From Bathymodiolus brooksi (taxonomy: Eukaryota > Mollusca > Bivalvia > Mytilida > Modiolidae): DNA of 64,000 bases. The translations under genes were made by a program, and so were the position numbers. This document shows, in pieces, positions 33,017 to 48,000 of this stretch. The notes under the pieces are model-generated. The model saw only the letters and a program-made list of their open reading frames with translations, did not search any database and was not told the DNA's origin. The DNA lies in assembly GCA_963680875.1 (NCBI GenBank), contig OY804575.1:34941103-35005102 (forward strand). Reading direction: 5' to 3'. How positions within the stretch are numbered: position 1 is the stretch's first letter; every line of letters starts with the position of its first letter.

Positions 33017-36000
33017 GTAGGTCATTGGTATAAACAAACAAAAATCAATGGTTTGTGTGCATAGTTATATGATTATCTGAGGGTTAAAGATTGCATTTAT
33101 TTTCCTTGTTTTATCAATTAAAAAAAAAATTAGTGTTTCAAAGTTCCACTTCTAATTATAGCCTATTTGTTCGCTGTTGGCAAATTAAATGAAATTTCAG
33201 ATTTTATGTTTTCTACCTAAATGTCTGTAGATCATGAGAGTCTAGTGTTAAAAAAACAAAAAGGATTTTACAATGATAATTTAGAATGGATTACCAACAA
33301 TATCTACAAGCTCATTCTGTCATTAGAATTGCACAGCATCTTGGTCACTGTAAACATATTCCTTCAAAGACAGGACACCGCATAAAACTGAAATTAATAT
33401 TCAAATTGCATATTGGTACATTTAAAAAAAGCATCTCAAATTTTCCAATATTAAATGAATTTACCAGTACATCAGAAATTAATTTCACTCTGTATGAAGG
33501 TGCTACACTCTGTATGCTACACTCTGTATGAAGGTGCTACACTCTGTATGCTACACTCAAATTTATACAGTAGTAGTCAGTAGAGATGTTATTGATTCAA
33601 AGTTTACTTAGATTAAAAATAATCTCTGAATTATTGGACCATTTGATCTGAAAATTTGTATGAATGATCTTTTGGATGATCCTAAAAATGGACTATAATG
33701 CTGGCTGATATATTGTAAAGCCTTTTCAAAAACCTAACCTTTGACGAAATTATCCACTGGTTATCCATATTGTGGCCTGGTCTTGGATGCAATAACTATT
33801 ATTGAATATGCTAATAAATCTTGTTTTGTCCATACCTCAATGGAGTGTTGTCCATGGCTCAATGGAGTTTACTTGGTTATAGAATTTTGCTTTATTTTAA
33901 CAGAACCAACTGACAGTGATTCCACTTCTGGTATTATAGAGATTGATACAAGTACACAACCAAATGATCTGTCTGAGTTTATTGCACAAGAGAATCCAAT
34001 TGAAATGTCGGGACAGAATGAAACCGGACAATCACAAGATAGAAAATTATCTGAAAAAGAAATGAATATCAGTAGTTATTTTACAGAACAAAATTCATTT
34101 GAAGATCCATTTAGTAGTTCAGCTTTTGTATCAGTTTCTAATGGTGACACAGGAAAAGTAATTGATGAGGAAGATATTGATCGTAATGTAAATAGAAACG
34201 TTGAAGAAAAAGTGCCAACAGCAGAAGAAACAAGTAATGTTCACCAACATTTAGAATCTAGGATGTCACATGAAGAGCCAGAGAGTGTTGATTTCCAGGT
34301 TGAAAGTAACGTCAATGTGATGGAAGCTTCATTACATGTAATAGACGACAAAGAAGATTTTGAAATGTTTACTGCAGAAAATGACCCGGGTCCAGAGTTC
34401 ACAGAATACGGTATATCACCAGGCAACCGTTTGCTTGCTGATAGGATAAATCAAATGCACCTGTCAGAATACGGCCAGAATGAACCAGATCAGTCTGGAT
34501 TTGGTGGGATTCTTGACAGACAATTGTCCTCTACTAGTCAACATTCTATAGCATCAACACATGATAATAACGAATTAGGGCAGACACCATTGCCTGCTTC
34601 CCAGTTTTCTTCCAACCAGTTCTCTCCATTTGCTACACCGACACATCAACCGATACCGCCACCATCTATGAATATTCCAACCAATCAACCTTCAAGTCAT
34701 CCAATCTCTCCTACAGCTGAAAAAACTCAAATTGAAACAGGTATTAATAATTAGTTCTGTTCAGCTGTATTATAAATATTTATACAGACCTGTCACATTC
34801 ATTGGAAAAAGGAGAGGGTATCTATGTGTGTGTTTTAAATTGCCTTTTATGTCTCCTGTGAGTTTTGAATAATGTTTGATATTAGCATAAATTTTCAGTA
34901 TTATTTGAAGAAAAATCCCTAGTTTTCAAATTTCATTATTGTATTTCCATTAAATTTTTTATTAAAGTTTAAAAATAATTATTGATAACAAAAGTAAAAT
35001 AATTATTTTACAGATATCCCAGACACTAATACTGACATTACTGTAAAAACACCCCCTCTGACTACGGCTTTCACAGATACAACTGAAGATGACTTGTTTT
35101 TGTCCAGTATTCAGATGAGTGATTCAGATCGTCAGCATGATACTTGGTTACCTGGGGATCATTCTAATTTTACTCCTGTAGCAGAGAATCTTAGCACACC
35201 AGGGCTGATTGTTAATGAACCACAGGTATTGCTTCATTTTACTTTCTGTTGCAATAATTTGTTAATGAAAGTTATATTTTACATGTAAATACATTTATAT
35301 TACAGTGAAACCGGTCTAACTGTTATATTACAGTGAAACCGGTCTAAACTGTTATATTACAGTGAAACCGGTTTAAACTGAACCCTGATTAAATCAGAAA
35401 CCTGTATAAAACGAACTTTAAATAACGTTCCAATGTAAGAAATACTTATTAATTTATACTGTATAAACCAAACACCTATCTATTCTGAATATGCTTAAAG
35501 GGAAACTTCGCAATTTTTTACATGTTAGCTAAATATGTTCCCGGTGATATAAAATACATATTCACAAAGTTTTATCGACATATTTCCACAAATAACGAAG
35601 CAAATCGCAAATTTGTAATTTTAATTTCTAATTTTTCAACTAGCTTGTGACGTTTTAAGCCAAAAATGCATTGTGGGATTGAAATTTAAAGTCTGGGTCG
35701 CTGATGTTAAATTCGCTTCATTTAAAGCGCTTAGAGGACTGTAATTTAAATCTAATAACCGTTGGAAAATTAAATACTGAAGTGAACAGCTACGTACTTT
35801 TTTGACAAACAACTATTTTAAATGAACAAAATGTTTCATTTCCTTTATATTTACAACGGAAAGAGTGTTTTATAACAGTCACCTATATTCGCTATATATC
35901 GGATCCCTTTTACAATTATGTTCATTTTGTTTTACTGCTAATGTGCTGAAAAATATAATGGATAATTTTGACAACGCGTAACTTGTGTATTGATTGCTAG

Positions 36001-39000
36001 ATTCTGTTTTAATCCCTTTTTAGCTCACCTGGCCTTTAGGCCATGTGAGCTATTGTCATCACTTTTCGTCCGTCGTCTGTCGTCCGTCCGTCAACATTTC
36101 ACATTTTAATCTTCTCCTCAGAAACCACTGGACCAATTGCAACCAAACTTTGGTGGAATGGTCCTTGGATGGCCCCCTTTCAAAATTGTGTCCGGTGATC
36201 CCGACTTCCAACCAAGATGGCTGCCAAGCTAAAAATAGAAAAAAGGGGGGATGAAATTTTAATTGTCCATTGCTGCTTTAGTGTAAGTCAAAATGAGTGC
36301 AAATTTTAACTGCAGCTACATGGCAAGGAGTAGTTTAACATATATTCCGGGTTTTTCTGTAAAATTTTTCTTTCAACCGATATATACCGATTATGCAAAT
36401 TAGGCATATTTTGATAAAAGATCACATTTAAATCTTCTCCTCTGAAACCGCTGAACCAAATTAAACCAAACCTGGCAGGGATGGTCCCTGGGTGGGTCCC
36501 TTTCAAAATTGTGTCCGACAGCCCCGCCCTCCATTCAAGATGGCCGCTGTTACTAAAAATAGAAATTTCTTCAAATGGCCAAAACTGCTCTATTTTAAGC
36601 CAGAATGTGCCCAAATTTGAACTGTGTAAGCATAATGATGAGCTTTTTAGCATATATTACAGGATTTTTTATGAACTTTGAACTGTTGCCGATTTTGACC
36701 GATTATGCAAATTAGAAAAAAGGGGGGATGAAATTTAAAAAAAATCTTCTCCTCGGAAACTACTGAGCCAATATCAACCAAATTTTGCTGAAATGATTCT
36801 TGGATGGCCCCCTTCCAAAATTGTGTCCGTTGATCCCGACTTCCAACCAAGATGGCCACCAAGCTCAAAATAGAAAAAAGGGGGGATGAAATTTTAATTG
36901 TCCATTGCTGCTTTAGTATAAGTCAAAATGAGCTCAAATTTAAACTGCAGCTACATGGCAAGGAGTAGTTTAGCATATGTTCGGGGTTTTTTTTTTGAAA
37001 TTTTTCTTTCAGCCGATTTATACCGATTATGCAAATTAGGCATATTTTGATAAAAGATCCCATTTAAATCATCTCCTCTGAAACCGCTGAACCAAATTTG
37101 TGTCTGGTGGTCCCGCCCTCTGACCAAGATGGCTGCACAGCTGTACTTAGTTTAACATAGGACCCTATGGGAAATTCACATAAAAACCATCTTGTCTGGA
37201 ACCAGTAGCTCAATTAAAACCAAACTTTGATGGAATAGTCATTGGATGGTCCTCTTCCAAAATGGTGTCCGGCAGTTGCGCTCTCCCGCCAAGATGGCCA
37301 CCACAGTGCAGTTGTGTTGTTATTGAAAGCAGCTTTGATCCAGGTGAGCGATTACAGGCTCCTGGGAGCCTCTGGTTTTATGTTGATCGTAATTCCAAGA
37401 TGACTACCACTGCAGGACATAGTTTTTACATAGGACCAATTGGTTCTTTTTACAACCAGGTGAACGATACAGGCTCTTGAGAGCCTCTGGTCTTGATTTT
37501 TTTGTGTCCCATCAGAATGATGTAGCAACAACCAAAATTATGAAATAAAGCAGGGTGAACAGGACAGGGTTGAAATTCTTCTTGCAAAATAGACAAAAAA
37601 CCATTCGTATGCAATTTTTCCTTATAGAAATAGAAATTAAAATAAGTTTATTAACCAAATCAGGGCCCCAGGAGGGCATATACAAATAACAATTATGATT
37701 GATACACAACAACAATACATCAAACTAAATATTCGTGGTGAAATATCAATAATTGTGATGAACAAATTTTTTATGACTATTCTTAGATTAATCAGAAGGG
37801 TCCACCAGTTCGAAAGACGTGATTAAAATAAACAAAATATGTTACGCAGAGACATATTATATGTTGCGCTTTGTTTTTGTATAATAAACTTATTTATAAT
37901 ACTCATCGTCTGTAATTGTCAAATGAAATCTATTACAAATTATGTTTACATAATCCTCTCAATTGTATGGCTTCCTACCCTGTAACTTTCTGTGCTTTTA
38001 GCTTATGTGTATCTTTATTATAGTGCATGCACGATCGATTACAAAGTGCGATCTTACTGAATAATGTCATTAAAACAATTTTGCCCCGTAGTATAGGCCT
38101 TTTTGTATTTTTTTTTAACGAATTCAGGGCATTGTTCGGATGTCCGTTCTTTTTTTTAGCTTAATTTCGTAGTTCTTCAATTTTGGAAAAAAATCTTTTG
38201 TAAATGTGTCTCATTAAAGACGAACCTTTCCCCCCGATTCGTTTTGCCATAATCTATAGAAGCAAAACGTAAATCTGCAAAAGGTGATTGTGTAATAAAT
38301 TCATATTAATTTAGAATAATAAGAAAAATAAAAAGAATTACCATCAAGTTAAACAACTGTACGCCTGACAAGCCATATCGACACTGAATGAGGACCCTGG
38401 TTTGTCACGCTTGTTTTGGGGCGTGGTGGTATTTAGACGTCACATGATACTTGGTATTGAGATGCTATCAAAATGGCGACTTCCATGTATCGTTGACAGA
38501 ATTTTAAAATCGATTTCAATCCCTTATCCAACATAATAAAACGCTAATATACATATAAACATCCATATTTATACATCAGGAAAAACATATAAAAAAAATT
38601 TTTTTTGTGAAGTTTCCCTTTAACTTGTTCCATAGGTGGTTTGTTTTAGACACGTTTCACAGTATTAACGTATATTATATAATGCAATAATTTAAACATA
38701 TTGTTTAAAAAAAATCAGAGTTTGCGAAATGTGTCAGTCCTGTCAGACATGACCAGCAAAATTTGGGCAGATTTTGCTAAGGACTGACACAAGATTGGTA
38801 TTTTGCAATAGAAAATTAATGAGGACTGACATTTTTTTCACTAGGACCACCAAACCCATATGCAATTTCACGAACTATTGTCCAAAATATGATAATTTTG
38901 ATCAGACACAAGTTATACATCTTAATTATTTTGTCTCCATTATTTACATGATGATACATGTTAAAGAATTAGGAGATAACTGTATTGTATTTGAAAATTT

Positions 39001-42000
39001 CACGGCATCAATTGGAGATTTGATGGTCGCAAATTGAGTATACTGGCAACGCATCAGCAGAGCCAGCAAACGGATATTTGCGACCATAAAATATCCAATT
39101 GATGCCATGAAATTTTCAAATACAACACAGTTATTTTCATTCTAATGCAATACTGAACACGTGTCGTCAGTAAACTCAATTTGCGACCATCAAATCGCTG
39201 ATTGATGCTGCAAAATTTTCAAATACAATACAGTTATCTCCATTGTAATGCAATACTGAACATAAAAATGTATTCTTGCATATCCAAATCACACAAATTA
39301 AAATTCTGCGAAATGTTGTTGACGAATTTGGCACATAAACATCATGACGTCATATGAAGACTTCCAGTGTAAAACATAAAGATCAGACATTTTTTGGTTT
39401 GTGTACGCTTTAATTTTGATAAATTTAAGCTAAAATAAATTTGCAAGATAGGGATTTTAATTATTTTTGTGTATTGTTGTAATTGTGACATGTAAAACTT
39501 CACGTTTTCAAGATGGTGGATCCTTTCAGCTGAACCCCTTAGTTATGACTTTTAGATTGAGAATTTTACATATAATAGTAAACAATCAAATCCAACAATG
39601 CAAACAAATCACATTAGAATACACAATATAATTAGAATAATAATGAATTATAAATATATAAAACAGAGGAAGACATGAACATAATCAGTGTTGTCTTAAC
39701 GTATGCACACGATGGGCAGTTGCCCTGGGGTCCCATGCTAATCTATGTATGCTGTGACTTGCTGTCAATAAATAAATAAAGACAACATATATACTATGCT
39801 AAACTAAAATATTTGTTATTGGAAAATGCATATTTAGCATGTGTTTTACTAGAGATAGTGAAGTTAACTTTTATGATAACAAGTGGGCTGTGCCCGGGTG
39901 CCTATAATGCTGTTAAGGGAATACGATACAGTAGCAAGGGCAGATAATTACTTTGCCGAATACCACATGTTGTTTTTGTGACGTCACAGTAACGAGCACG
40001 ACATTTTCCGCAGAAGTTGCATCGACGTCATAAAAAGCTGATTGCGTAAAAATTTGAAAGCACCTGCTTCAAGCCGAATAATGCCGTTTTTAAAAGAAGG
40101 AGAAATACGCCGTCGAAAAAAATGTTCAGAGCACTTGAAAGAGTTGGATAGGAATGTTGGTGAGACAGAGGTAGACCAGACAGACGCAAACCCTGGAACT
40201 GATTATAAAGATATATGCTGGCAGGATGGGAGACGAATAGTTGAACTAAAAACACTAGCAGAGCAATTAAACGCGTGTGACGGTTGTGATACACCGTTAA
40301 ATCTAATGAACATTGAGCAAGAACGTTTGCACGGGTTCGGCAGTTACTTATCTATTCGCTGTACAACTATAGCCGTTCTCTTTCATTTATTTCATTCTCC
40401 AGTTGCGTTGCCCGTTCATCCAATCCAAGAAAAACGGCGGGAAAGACTCCATGACGTTTTACCTATTAAAATACATTGTAGGGTAATTTGGCGCCGAAAT
40501 TGACGATGTCTAGGTTTGTCATGAAAAATGCACGGTTTTTGTTCTGTAGCTAAAAATCAAGCACATGTTCGCCCTTACTTTTTGTTAAAATTCTAAATAA
40601 AATCATTGCGAGAATATCATGACAAAATATTAAGAAAATATCAATTGTCATTTTTTTTCTACATGCAAATTTATTCATGAAGAAACCACTAAATAATCCA
40701 TATTCCATAAATAAGTAGAATTTTTGGACTACTTAATCTATTATTGGCAATGTACATGTTCATCATCTTTGAACGAAATTATCATAGGAAGCTATTGCAA
40801 AAAACCGGATGCAATTATTTTTTACCGTTTTGAAATTGTGATATTTTCTTTACCGCTAGAAAAATCAGTATTTTAAAAATTTGTCGAAAAATGGTCGAAA
40901 TTCGATCGTAAATATCTGGAAAACTAAGTCACGAAGGTATATTTTTCTTTGCATATTTGGAAAGAGTATGTCGAAATTGACCAAATCACGAATTTTCATG
41001 AAAAAATCAATTGGCAATCCCTACTGTATCGTATTCCCTTAAGACGGCCCTGAACATAATGCAATGTTTTGTCAATAATAGAATTTCTTCTAATGGTAAA
41101 ACCTGTTACTGTATTTTTATAACTACAGGTCAAGATATTTTTTTTCTATGAAGATATCTTTTTCCCTGTAATATTATATTGGAAATAAACCAGTTATATC
41201 TCTAGTCCACAAGGAATTGACCAGATAATATGGTATTGCACTTCTCAGAAAGTTGTGTGTTTTTTTCAAGATATTTTTGTTTTTATAACAGTATAAGATA
41301 GCACATTTTTTTGTTATAAACAATAGTTAATTAAGCTGTAAATTATTAACAAATCATCAAAAATCTGTAATAGCGTTTCTCCAATTTTGCTATAATGAAC
41401 ATTCCCTAGTCTCTTAACAAAAGATATATTATATTGATTTACAGGGTGATCCAGTACGTGATTTGGTGTACCGTTACATGGGAGAACAAGAAGCAATAAA
41501 GAGACAAGTTTTATCTATAGACAGTGTAACACAAGATTTAGATGGATTAAAAAAGTTAATTGTAAGTATATACTGACCATAAACACAAGCATAGATTGTA
41601 TATTTAATTTTAGTTTGCTCACTAGACCCAAAGAGTTGTGTGAGCGTTTGTATCACTTGGAATCTGTCATCTGTCCGTCATGATAAGTTTTTAAAAAATC
41701 ATCTCATCAGAAACAAGTGACCAATTTGTACCAAAGTTGGGCTATTTCATTCTTAGGGTGCTTGCTTTCAAAATTGTATTAGATGATCCCACCAATGATC
41801 CAACATGGCTATGGTTACTATAAATAGAACTTGGGGATAAAACACACATACAGAGCCAGTAAAGACACATTTCCCAACAAAAGTGGTGATATTTGAACAG
41901 AAGTTACATTTTAATGAGAATATGAGATATGTTTCAGATTTTGCTGAAATGTGTTTTGCTAATTTTTGATAAAAAAATATGCAATAGAAGCTGATTTTGA

Positions 42001-45000
42001 CACAAATTAATCCTTTGAAAATCTCCTCTAAAACCAATAGGTCAAATTTAATCAAACCTTGCTTTGTCCTCTTTCAAAATTGGATCCGACATACATATAT
42101 AACACATAATAATTCAAAGTAATAAGTTAATGTCAAATTAAAATATACATAGATCAGAAATTTAATTAAGTTTCTGGAATATTTTTTTTTTTCAAATACA
42201 AAATGTATAGGAAATTCAATAGAAAGAAGAAATATGCTTTTTAGATGACATAAACAATATTACCTCCCTTGTTTTTAATTGCTGCCCTTGTTTATTTGTT
42301 TAATGCCAACTGATTGAATATACATTTGTATATAGTGTGCAAACTAAATCTTACTTGAAAGTCTGAACTTAGAGATGTGAAAGTTAGATCAGAAATATGT
42401 CATATGCTGTTGATGTTGAAGACTTATGATAAGATTTTGAGAAGTTCAATTGTGTGTAAAAGATATTATTTAACATCTTGTTATTTTTAGCAATCATTTA
42501 TTTTTTGTCTACTTTTTAAGGGAGGAGGTTGTTACAGGTCAGCAATAGATTTGACTGGCAGACTATTAACAGAAGCAGGACAAGGTTCTGACAAAGTAGG
42601 ACTGATTACTTCTCATACACCACATTCCATACAGGTAAGCTGTAGATTTGACTGGCAAACTGTTAACAGAAGCAGGACAAGGTTCTGACAAAGTAGGACT
42701 GATTACTTCTCATACACCACATTCCATACAAGTACTGTTTGATTACTTCTCATACACCACATTCCATACAAGTACTGTTTGATTACTTCTCATACACCAC
42801 ATTCCATACAGGTACTGTTTGATTACTTCTCATACACCACATTCCATACAGGTACTGTTTGATTACTTCTCATACACCACATTCCATGCAAGTACTGTTT
42901 GATTACTTCTCATACACCACATTCCATATAGGTACTGTTTGATTACTTCTCATATACCACATTCCATACAGGTACTGTTTGATTACTTCTCATACACCAC
43001 ATTCCATACAGATACGGTTTCATTACTTCTCATACACCACATTCCATACAGGTACTGTCTTCTCATACACCACATTCCATACAGGTACTGTCTTCTTATA
43101 CACCACATTCCATACAGGTACTGTTTCATTAACATAATCAACGGTAATTTATTATTTTATACCATTAGATACAGTCATTTGTTTTCATGTGGGAGGGACA
43201 TGAACAACGAACTGTCACTTCCATAAATATAAGCTGCTTGTTTTTGTGTCAAGACAACAGATTTATATAGGTTAACATAGAAACCTATGGAAAAAAATGT
43301 TAAAAAGCCTCTTTCTCAATGAATGATTAATGGATGGTCCTTCAAAAGTTTGTCTTCTTGTGTCAGTCTAAGAACTAAGATGGTCAGCATTTGTGCTCAT
43401 CAACCCTTGTCAGTCTAAGAACTAAGATGGTCAACATTTGTGTCCATCAACCCTTGTCAGTCTAAGAACTAAGATGGTCAGCATTTGTGTCCATCAACCC
43501 TTGTCCAACTGAACAGCTGTATTTTCCTGTGCTAGTACACAATGTAGACATTTTAATTTCTTGTCCATGTAACAAGATCATGAAAAAAAGGTATATTAGC
43601 ATGTCCATACATATATACATGTTTTGGAATGTACATATTAAGGGTGGTGGTGGGAGTCATAAAATGTGTCATCTCTTTAGATATCTGGAAGTAATTTTAC
43701 TAATGATATACAACTTTTTTTGCCAATGTTGTCTGTTTTCAATTTTTTTCAACAGTTTCATTATGTCCCCCCCCCCCCCCCCACACTTTTGTGGGGAGAC
43801 ATATTGTTTTTGTCCTGTCCGTCTGTCCGTCACACAGTTTTTCAGCGCAACTCCTCTGAAACTACTGAACAAAATTTCATGAAACTTGGTAGATAGTAAG
43901 GACACCATATGTAGTTGTGCATATTACCAGGAAATTTTGATCGCCTGAATTTTGTGGGAGTTATGCCCCTTTGAACTTAGAAATTTCCCGAAATCTACTA
44001 CTGAAGCAGCTTGTCAGCCCAACTCCTCTGAAACTACTGAACAGAATTTCATGAAACTTGGTAGGTAGTAAGGACACCATATGTAGTTGTGCATATTACC
44101 AGGAAATTTTGATCGCCTGAATTTTGTGGGAGTTATGCCCCTTTGAACTTAGAAATTTCCCGAAATCTACTACTGAAGCAGCTTGTCAGTGCAACTCCTC
44201 TGAAACTACTGAACAGAATTTCATGAAACTTGGTAGGTAGTAAGGACACCATATGTAGTTGTGCATATTACCAGGAAATGTTGATCCCCTAAATTTTGTG
44301 GGAGTTATTTGCAAACACTCTAGTGTAATATCCTTTACTGAAACTTGTATATATATTTTTGTACAAGAGTCATAATGTCACTATTTCCCTGAAAAAGTTT
44401 TCATCACCAATCCATTGATTTTAGTAGAAGAACAAAACTCCTTTAAAATCATTGGAACATAGGCTGAGCAATTTTCTGGAATGGGGAACTTTGCCATTAC
44501 AATAGGGAATAGTTCTTGTAACCCTTGCTTTAGCACTTTTGATCAAATTGTTTTTGTGTTTCATGGATTAAAAACAGTTTTTTGTTTGTTATTCATTGAA
44601 GCTTAATTTTATTTGTTACCCAAATAGATTTTTTACCTATGATTACAGTTTGTGGGACGGGGGGGAGACATACGTTTTTGCGGGCAAAAGCAAACTTTAA
44701 TTGGTTAATATATTTGAAATGTGGTCTGTTTATTTATTAATGTCATTCTAGACAACATGAAATTCCTGACTTAGTCAGGGTTTCATGGACTCAGGTTGTC
44801 ATAGTAACTGACAAATTTGGATGAGAAATGACAAAGTACATACATGTACCATTTCAAGCAAGAAAATTATCAACAGACTGATCTGGCTAGAATAACAGAA
44901 TTTTATGATAATGATATGTGCCGGTACTTATCAGTAATTCACACAAATGTTTTTTTTTCTTGGGAGGGACATGGATGGCTGAGTGGTTACGGTCAATGAC

Positions 45001-48000
45001 ATCTCACCACAAGCCTTACACCTCTAATGAAGGTTTTCTCCCGATACCCACCACAAGTATTAAAGTTTCTAGACATCTTTCCATGGCCGGAGATTTCAGA
45101 TGATTATAGCTGTTGGAGCACCTACATTAAATCTGGTAGTCATTATTTAGCTGAAATATGACTGAAAGTAATAATAAACACAAATCTTTTGATGGATATG
45201 AAATAATTGAATAATCGTTCAAATCAATTTTTGAAAATATTTTATATTTCAGCTATGGTTTTGTCGCTTTGCTCTGTTGATGAAGTTACGATACTATAGT
45301 ATTGCTGAATCAGAATTCCAAGCATTCCACAATTTAGATACTCCAGACCTTTATTTCGAGTATTATCCCCGTATATATCCTGGTAGAAAAGGTATTTAAT
45401 TCTTTTAACTTATGGTAGGAATGTAAAAACTGACAGTTCATGCTACTAAGTAACATTTGTTATCACTGATATCTATATACAATTAAGAAAAAAAGGAAAA
45501 AAGTAAGCACACACAATCACAATGTAACTAGATGAATCAACTTGACTTCATTACCACCTTCTTGTTGAGAATTCCATCAATACATTTGTACAATATTATA
45601 GATGCTTGTTGGATCTTTTATTTCATTGCTTTATCCTGGGAACCAGTATTTGGTATTAGGTCATATCAGAGGTCACAGTTTAATCCAGCAATACACATCA
45701 AGCCTAATCAAATCACAATTTGCCTGCAATCATCAAATACATTACTGATAAATAAGCATTAAATTGCATTTTTAATTAACTAGATATATTGCTCTGCATG
45801 TGCAAACTGTCTGATGCATCAATGGTGTAATTGATTTGGTCAAATGTTTGATGCCGTCCTATCATAAATCCATCTTGATAAAGTTCCTGATAAATATCTT
45901 CTGATCCCAAGCCAAGAATATAATGGTGTAACAATTTAGTATTTAAATAAAATCAATAGTCTTTAATACTTAATATTTGTTCACCAGTGGGGTGTAAGGT
46001 TCATGCATGACTAGCTGCTCATTGTGAGATGTTCCTGGTATTATGTGTTTACTATATACTGTAAAACCTGCTTTAGTGACCACCTCTGTTAAGTTACAGT
46101 TAAACCTGCTTTAGTGACCACCTCTGTTAAGTTACAGTAAAACCTGCTTTAGTGACCACCTCTGTTAAGTTACAGTAAAACCTGCTTTAGTGACCACCTC
46201 TGTTAAGTTACAGTAAAACCTGCTTTAGTGACCACCTCTGTTAAGTTACAGTTAAACCTGCTTTAGTGACCACCTCTGTTAAGTTACAGTAAAACCTGCT
46301 TTAGTGACCACCTCTGTTAAGTTACAGTAAAACCTGCTTTAGTGACCACCTCTGTTAAGTTACAGTAAAACCTGCTTTAGTGACCACCTCTGTTAAGTTA
46401 CAGTAAATTCTGCTTTAGTGACCACCTCTGTTAAGTTACAGTAAAACCTGCTTTAGTGACCACCTCTGTTAAGCAATAACTTGTATTATATGACTTTAAT
46501 TTAAATTCCCTTTACGGTGCATTTCATATTAATTAAACCTGTATTAAGCGACCACCTGTCTTATGTGATCCTATTTCAATGTTCCCTTGGAAGGTCACAT
46601 AAGACAGGTTTGACTGTACTTTATTCAGCTTTTACTGGGAACTCTTGCTCCATCTGCTGCTTTACCTGGTTTAGCAAGACGTAGCTGAAGTTTAAAGTTA
46701 CTGACTATCATAAAGCAAATATTCTATTAATTAAAACTAGACTGAAATTCTTTATTTATAAATAGTCATTAATAAAGTAACTATATTTTTTGTGAGTTTT
46801 TGTAATTTGGCATATTATTGATAAATGTTTTTGTCAAGAAAGCATTATTAATAATATTCTTTGAAATGACTGATCTAGTTTAAAGTGTGTGGACTGTTTA
46901 TTCATCACCAGGCCTTCAATGAAAATAAAATTGTACTTACATGAAAATGACTGAAGTTTTGCTTTATAATTATTTTATCAAAATTTAGCTGCTGTTGGTG
47001 GGTTTGAAGGCACTATAAACAAGAGGACAACAATAGTACCCATTATGATGTCCTTATATCATCTGAAACAAATGTTAAAGTTTTTTTTGTTTCTTGTTGT
47101 CATAATTGAGCAATTTTCCTTCCAAGAACAGCCCCTACTAGAATTAATATATTCCTGATATAAAGAATAGGCTACAAAGATACAAACATTATATTTCTAT
47201 TTCTATTGACAGGATCTATTGTACCATTTGGTATGAGAATTCTTCATGCAGAACTTCCACATTATTTAGGGAGATCACATGAGGCTTTATATAGGCTGTA
47301 TTACATCTTGGCTGTAACACAAAAGGTATGGCATCATTGATTTTTTGTTTTTTTTTGTTACTTATGGGTTGAAAATCTCTTTTCCTTGATTTTCAGTTCA
47401 TTTCTTTTAAGAATCAACTATTAGTTTTTTGAAGTGGCAACAAATGTACAAAAAAATATAAATATCGTTTGTCGACAGTCCTTATCTGTTAGATCAGATG
47501 AAGAATACTAAAAATAGATTTTATTTTAAACCATTTAGCTTATTCAGAAGGTAACTGGAAGAAATTGGTTCCAAGGATTTAAATAATAAACAAAATAATT
47601 ATCCCAGACTAGTACAGTAAAACAACATTATACCTTGTAATATCAGCCAATGAATGTCATAGAACAGTGTGGTTGTATATATATATAGATATCATACCTT
47701 CTACATACTTCTATGAATATCATTGGTTTGTAGTAAACACATGGAAGCCATGGATATTCAATACATGTAGCCCTCTTGTATTTTCAATATATGGTTAGTC
47801 ATAGAGTTATGTCTCTTTTGTACACAAAGAGGGTGACAAGCAAACGCTTCACTCTGATTTTGTGATATAGAATTTGTTATTCATTTTTTTTTATTTGACC
47901 CATAAGTTAGTCTCAAAATATTGGTACAGCAACTCAACTACTGTATAAATAGTCCACAAGTCACCAATTCACTAATATCATGAATATTGTAACAGTGTTT

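Noticed and set aside
33741..33903. Upstream extension of TRAPPC12 exon 2 to an ATG at 33741
   Set aside because: A clear acceptor at 33901-33903 and in-phase joining to exon 1 show this is intron read-through.
42939..43226. Short ORF with IHHIPYRYC repeats
   Set aside because: Translation of the exon-derived minisatellite in the wrong frame.
44972..45060. tRNA-Leu or tRNA-Ser gene
   Set aside because: Good A box, but no matching acceptor or anticodon stems and a weak B box; fits a SINE head.
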